A stretch of DNA of 64,000 bases, taken from the NCBI GenBank assembly GCA_020152595.1, contig JAIGNY010004056.1, forward strand, positions 355,001 to 419,000, written 5' to 3'. The notes under the pieces were generated by a model that saw only the letters and a list, made by a program, of their open reading frames with translations, did no database searches and was not told the DNA's origin. The stretch comes from Chiridota heheva (Eukaryota > Echinodermata > Holothuroidea > Apodida > Chiridotidae). This document shows positions 59,991 to 64,000 of the stretch, one piece after another (the first letter of the stretch is position 1; each line of letters starts with the position of its first letter). The position numbers and the translations under genes were made by a program.

Positions 59991-60201
59991 CTTTATTTGA
60001 TGCACTAGATATCTACAAAGAGGGATTGATAAGATTTGATGAGCTCTTCAGACTTTATAAAAGCATCTACAATCCTTCCCTAAATGATGATCAAATCAAG
60101 GACATCGTGGTCCAACTCCTACAACGGGAAGATCTTGAAGAAATAGGTGTGCTTACGTACGAAGACTTTGTGAAGATAGTTTCCTTTTTACTCATATTTA
60201 G
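59991..60201 (+). CDS. CHP/calcineurin-B-like gene, exon 4 (EF-hands 3 and 4, degenerate)
   Basis: The acceptor is attttcccgaattcag. The frame continues from exon 3 (G + CT gives Ala), reading A-L-F-D-A-L-D-I-Y-K-E-G-L-I-R-F-D-E-L-F. This matches the calcineurin B EF3 framework A-F-x-I-Y-D-x-D-x-D-G-x-I-x-x-x-E-L-F, but with Tyr at loop position 3 and Glu at 5. A long helix (L-N-D-D-Q-I-K-D-I-V-V) follows, then EF4, D-L-E-E-I-G-V-L-T-Y-E-D-F-V-K-I-V, again with a non-ligand (Ile) at position 5. The chosen donor, TTTAG|gtcagt (phase 2), is the strongest nearby; a dispersed G-rich repeat begins right at it. After V-K-I-V the exon reads S-F-L-L-I-F, which is unusually hydrophobic, so the true 3' border is uncertain. 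Confidence 0.65.
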
Positions 60202-60202
60202 G

Positions 60203-60420
60203 TCAGTATCAGAGCCAGGATTTTGGTTATGGGGGGGAGAAGGGGGGGGCAAGAGAAGGGCAATTTTGTCTCATGGGGAGGGGGGGGGGAGGGCCTATAA
60301 ATCTGACAAAATATGTCACTTTACAAAATTTTCTCAGGGGCATGTGGGGGTCTGTGAGGCAAAGCAATTTTGTAGGGGCAAGGCAAGGCCCACCAAAACC
60401 TCATTGGTAAAGCAAGAAAT
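60203..60420 (+). repeat. Dispersed G-rich repeat at the exon 4 border
   Basis: tcagagccaggattttggtt, then G-rich tracts, then tctgacaaaatatgtcactt, matches the reverse of 30100-30315. Its left edge coincides with the chosen exon 4 donor, so the insertion may have changed the splice site. Confidence 0.6.
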
Positions 60421-62467
60421 GCCCTTCATTTAAAGAAACAAAAAGTATTTGATATGGAATTGTTGATTTTTGTCAGTGTTATTTATACCCCTTGCTATAG
60501 ACATAACAGTTGTGATGCTCCAAAACATTTTGATGCTATGAAAAAGAATCTTCAGGTTTTGCCTTAGCTTGTTTCTCATGATGACTCAAGTGATGACATC
60601 ATAGAAAGTACCATCCTCTGGAATTTTTGCCTCCCCATTTTTGTGTGTGCAGGTGTCCGTAGACATGTTGTATTTGTTAGGATACATGCAATAATCGTTC
60701 CTCTGGGTATTTATGCTTGAAAACCACAGAGTAAGAATAAAAGGCTCTTTCCACTCCCAGCCCCCTTTTCTTTCCTCTTTCAAAGATTCCTTGTTTTGGT
60801 TTGATCACATAGCCACTTGAAGCATTAAGTGAATAGGCAAGTACAACAATTAATTCTTTGTTTTGGCTTCGTTTTAGAAAGTATGAAATTTTTAAGTTTG
60901 AGACCTGGAAATTTAATGGAATCATGAATGTTTCTGAACTGCAATATATATGTCTGAACTAAAATACTCCAGTTTTTGGTAGGTTGCACCGAAAAAATGT
61001 CAGAGGCCAAAGGTTCCTGCTCCCAGATAAATGTCTTTTCGGTAGCTCTTTTTTCACTTTTTAAGATATCGTCTCTTGTGTGTATCTAGAATATTCCCAC
61101 CTAATATTGAGGGTTAGTTTGGAAAGTATAAAATTTTGATATTTAAAACCTAGAAATTTCAATTTCTTTAAATGAATCATGGATGTTTCTGAAGTGGAAA
61201 ATGTCAGAGCTAAATGACTCTTATTTTTTGGTAGAATGACCAAAAATATCTGCTATCGGAGGATGTTGAGTATTTGTTACTTTCTGGGAGCAAATTTGAC
61301 TGATTTTATAGTGGAACAGATAATAATTACACCATCTTTTGCTTAGAGTTTCTTGAGCCACGGACAGTGGCTTGTAGCTGCTTTCCTTTAACTTTGCAGT
61401 TTTCTTTCATTTATGCAACATTGTATATTCTGGAGTGTTGGTGTAATTACCTTTCACCAATGAAGTTGGATGGAGGTTATGTTTTCGCCTACAATTGTGT
61501 ATTTGTTTGTTTGTCTGTCATCCGCATATCTCAAGCTTTGATAATTGGATTTTGAATAAATTTGATGTGTAGTTTTGTTAATGCTTAAGAAACAAGAGAT
61601 TAAAATTTAGGACATATTGAAACAGAGAAAGGACAGAAATTGAGGGGTGGGGATGTTTAGGATGATATCTATGAAGACTTACTTAAAATTATCCTCTTAG
61701 TGTTCAGAATGCAAATGATCACAAATACAGATCAAATCATGTTGGGCCTAGAATTTCTGAGGTAGATTGTATTGGATATGGGGATCGAATGACTCTAAAA
61801 TTATTCTACACATATTGGAATTGCAACGTAGGTATGCACTCAAGAGTGCTAAAATTCTAGTGATGTTTTGTATATGTTTTTTGTCTTGTGTTTTGTTGTT
61901 TTTCCCATTGGTTCTCATTCACCAGTGCTTCACAACTTTTTCAAACGGCTGTGGATATCATTATCTAACCTTAAGATCTTGAGAAAGGGATGTAACATAC
62001 CTGAACTACATCATTACACCCAATCCTCGCTACAAATTTCCAGTCTTTTCACCCATAAGAACCTCCATTTCGGCGGGTATGACTTTTTGACTCTGCTAGA
62101 AGCATTTATGAAACCCATCACTGATAGTTCAGTGATTGTACGCATCAGTAATTACACTCCCAATTGTCTATATGCACACAATGGAACTTACTGTGAAGGG
62201 CCAGGTATTGTGGATTTGGTAAGTGCAGGGCCAAGTCATGCGTGTAATGTGGGGCTGATTCATTTGGAACTTTTAAAAGGATGTTTTCATTAGTGAGTTA
62301 TAAACAATTCTGGTGAGTTTGGATTCATTGAACTGAAAATTTATAGCCAGAGTAATTCATCATGTACAGTTCCTAGCAGCGCAATAGTAAAGGCTTGTGC
62401 ACCGTATGTTGGCTGCAGCGTAGAGCCTTGAAAGTTTCCATTGTATAAAAGTGTTTTGAGTATGCAT
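60421..62467. other. Downstream of CHP-like exon 4, unassigned
   Basis: Repeated blocks (agtatgaaatttttaagttt near 60880, agtataaaattttgatattt near 61124) form a degenerate duplication. The 141-codon plus ORF at 61868-62293 has no recognisable domain or splice support. Confidence 0.4.
61829..61868 (+). repeat. Single dispersed relative of the 75-bp satellite unit
   Basis: ggtatgcactcaagagtgct then aaaattctagtgatgt matches the first half of the satellite unit with an internal deletion. Here the inverted word gcactcaagagtgc is a perfect palindromic arm pair. Confidence 0.5.
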
Positions 62468-62512
62468 TGCAGGTAGAAAAGTGCTGTATAAGAACTATTA
62501 TTATTATTACCT
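62468..62512 (+). mobile_element. 3' end of a SINE
   Basis: gtagaaaagtgctgtataag followed by an ATT-repeat tail is the typical 3' end of a tRNA-SINE. No head is recognisable upstream. It abuts the acceptor of the candidate terminal exon at 62529. Confidence 0.5.
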
Positions 62513-62528
62513 ACCTGTTTTTTTGCAG

Positions 62529-62649
62529 ATGGTTTCTCCTGCAGAGCTACATGAGCTACATGCTGGTGTTTTCAGTGACAACTCTGAAATTAAGATCTCA
62601 TGGAGGTGACAACTCATCCAAAGCTTTGTTAAGTATTAGAAATACATAG
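62529..62649 (+). CDS. Candidate terminal exon of the CHP-like gene (uncertain)
   Basis: A good acceptor (ctacctgtttttttgcag) directly follows the ATT-rich tail of a SINE. Joined in phase 2 to exon 4, the frame gives a hydrophobic segment (R-W-F-L-L-Q-S-Y-M-S-Y-M-L-V-F-S) and stops at 62647-62649. In phase 0 from the same acceptor the frame is M-V-S-P-A-E-L-H-E-L-H-A-G-V-F and stops at 62607-62609; this looks more like a soluble C terminus but needs a different exon-4 donor. I cannot decide between them, and the real last exon may lie beyond the window. Confidence 0.22.
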
Positions 62650-63037
62650 ATTATATGGTATATGTTGTATACTAGTAAGATACTGATTTTTAGTGTAAGC
62701 GACCTATGCTTTTGTTAAAACTCATGCTATCTTCTTCAGCACTATCTTATAGTTTGAAAGTTAATGGAGCACTTAAATGAATTTAAAGGCATATTATTCT
62801 GAAGTCTCTAGAATATTCTACTACAACTTTCGTGCATACGATGGTGTAGAAAACCTTTGTTTGATGTGAATACTCAAATCAATCATAATTATTTCCAATC
62901 AATGCTTACAATAAGTTTTTAACGACACTAGTATCAGAAATTAGACCTGTATGATTTCAAAATTACCACGTAGCAAAAAATAAGGCCTTCACTGTTCAAC
63001 TGAGAGTTCCATAAAGTGAACTTTACAGCTTAAGAAA

Positions 63038-63375
63038 GGATTAGGTCAGGGGTCAAGCAAGTCCATCTTATATGTAAGAGGACTTCAAAAAGAAACAAAA
63101 TGGTGAAGAAAGCATTCAAAAATCTAATTCCGTTAAGGAAATATTTTAAAGGATTAGTTCACGGAGTCAAGCATGTCCATCTTATATGAAAGAGGACTTC
63201 AAAAGAAACAAAATGGTGAAGAAAGCATACAAAAATCCTAATTCCGTTAAGGAAATATTTAAAGGATTAGTTCAGGGGTCAAGTAAGTCCCATCTTATAT
63301 GAAAGAGGACTTTAAAAAAAAAATGGTGAAGAAAGCATTCAAAAATCTTATTCCATTAAGGAAATATCTTAAGTT
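63038..63375 (+). repeat. Tandem repeat of about 115 bp, three units
   Basis: Each unit has aaggattagttcaggggtca (with variants), ccatcttatatgaaagagga and atggtgaagaaagcattcaa, ending in gttaaggaaatatttta. Confidence 0.9.
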
Positions 63376-63484
63376 TAAATTACGGTATCATTTGTGTAGA
63401 AACAACTGAAATCAGACTAGTTAACATAACAAGATTACAGGTTAATAAAAAACCCAAATTAACACCACCACCACCACAAAAAAA

Positions 63485-63986
63485 GATTAAATCAAAGACG
63501 CCCAGAGTTAGTAAAGAATTGATCAATGTTGACTTTGAACAGAATTGGAGCTAACAACCCACTCAGGCAAACCATTCCACTCATTAACAACTCTTTGCGA
63601 AAAGCTAAAACGCCAAATATCTATCCGTGAGATCTCTTTTGTCAACTTCAAACTGTTACCACGTGTCACACGATGGTTAGCTGAAACATGCAAGAAATAA
63701 CAGGAAGTCAAAGCATCACTACCAGATAGGAACTTAAAAACCTGAATCATATCGCCACGTCCTCTTCTCGACTCAAGCATGGTCAAACCAAGAATTCGCA
63801 ACCTAGATTCATAAGAGAGGTTCCTTACTTTGGTAATAAGTCTAGTGGGTCTTCGCTGAACCTGCTCCAAAATGAAAATATCCTTCTCATAAAAGGCACT
63901 CCAAGCCTGAATAGCATACTCAAGGTGAGGCCTGACTAACTGCTTATACAAATTAACAACAACCTCTCTAACCAAGAAAACAAAAA
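63485..63986 (-). mobile_element. CR1/L2-like non-LTR retrotransposon, 3' end of the reverse transcriptase ORF (5'-truncated pseudogene)
   Basis: The minus-strand frame carries the RT thumb/C-terminal signature L-Y-K-Q-L-V-R-P-H-L-E-Y-A-I-Q-A-W, then Q-R-R-P-T-R-L-I, Y-E-S-R-L-R-I-L-G-L-T-M-L-E and R-R-G-R-G-D-M-I-Q. It ends with R-V-V-N-E-W-N-G-L-P-E-W-V-V. This is the region after the catalytic YxDD motif in CR1, L2 and Rex-type LINEs. The catalytic palm is not in the window, and a TGA occurs in frame eight codons upstream of the conserved part. Near the 3' end a one-base frameshift separates N-S-V-Q from the usual continuation F-K-V-N-I-D-Q-F-F. The copy is a dead, 5'-truncated insertion. 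Confidence 0.85.
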
Positions 63987-64000
63987 TTTCTTCTAATCAA

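Noticed and set aside
61868-62293. 141-codon plus ORF downstream of CHP-like exon 4
   Set aside because: No domain or family signal, and its N-terminal part overlaps a satellite-like fragment; treated as chance.

Overview
The window is AT-rich animal genomic DNA, most likely from a marine invertebrate deuterostome; an echinoderm is a plausible guess that the sequence does not prove. The evidence is sparse spliced exons with GT/AG borders, several tRNA-derived SINE families, non-LTR retrotransposon remnants with reverse transcriptase and RNase H coding, THAP-domain DNA transposon remnants, many short elements with terminal inverted repeats, and long satellite arrays. Nothing prokaryotic is present: no operons, CRISPR, rRNA or free-standing tRNA genes.

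Two host genes can be supported. On the minus strand, 44880-44999 is a clean first coding exon of a tomosyn-like (STXBP5 family) gene: 40 codons, an in-frame stop just upstream of the ATG, and a consensus phase-0 donor. No second exon was recognised to its left, so the first 44.9 kb of the window is probably all intron 1. On the plus strand, a calcineurin-B-homologous-protein-like (CHP/CNB family) gene has phase-compatible exons at 47321-47381, 57760-58002 and 59991-60201. Its probable start codon is at 44371-44373, split from the rest of the coding sequence by an intron, and its 3' end is unresolved. The two genes are head to head and would overlap at their 5' ends by about 0.6 kb. The CHP-like protein keeps the family framework and an N-myristoylation-type start, but all four EF-hand loops lack canonical calcium ligands.

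Layout. 0-2 kb: dispersed repeat and a 31-bp tandem repeat. 2-4 kb: (AT)n arrays and a tandem duplication with G-runs. 5.1-6.2 kb: 14-bp minisatellite. 6.9-7.8 and 13.9-14.9 kb: minus-strand 3' ends of an RNase H-bearing non-LTR element. 8.9-9.5 kb: degenerate tandem array carrying DR1-like motifs. 12.3-13.2 kb: SINE and MITE. 16.7-17.3 kb: THAP remnant. 17.5-19.1 kb: three MITEs. 19.2-25.0 kb: long inverted-repeat-bounded interval with TAA flanks. 25.3-25.7 kb: MITE. 26.5-28.6 kb: 75-bp satellite of 28 units, each ending in a splice-acceptor-like motif. 29.0-30.6 kb: duplicated segment flanking a 26-bp minisatellite. 32-39.4 kb: further non-LTR fragments, including an RT with YVDD, and nested MITEs. 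39.9-41 kb: second copies of the 0.5-1.4 kb repeat and the 12.6-kb MITE. 44-60 kb: the two genes with SINEs, MITEs, a foldback and a second THAP remnant in the introns. 63.5-64 kb: 3' end of a CR1/L2-like RT.

The genes share no obvious pathway. Tomosyn-type proteins restrain SNARE assembly, and CHP-type proteins bind partners such as sodium/proton exchangers and calcineurin. Their link here is positional: a possible shared, overlapping promoter region.
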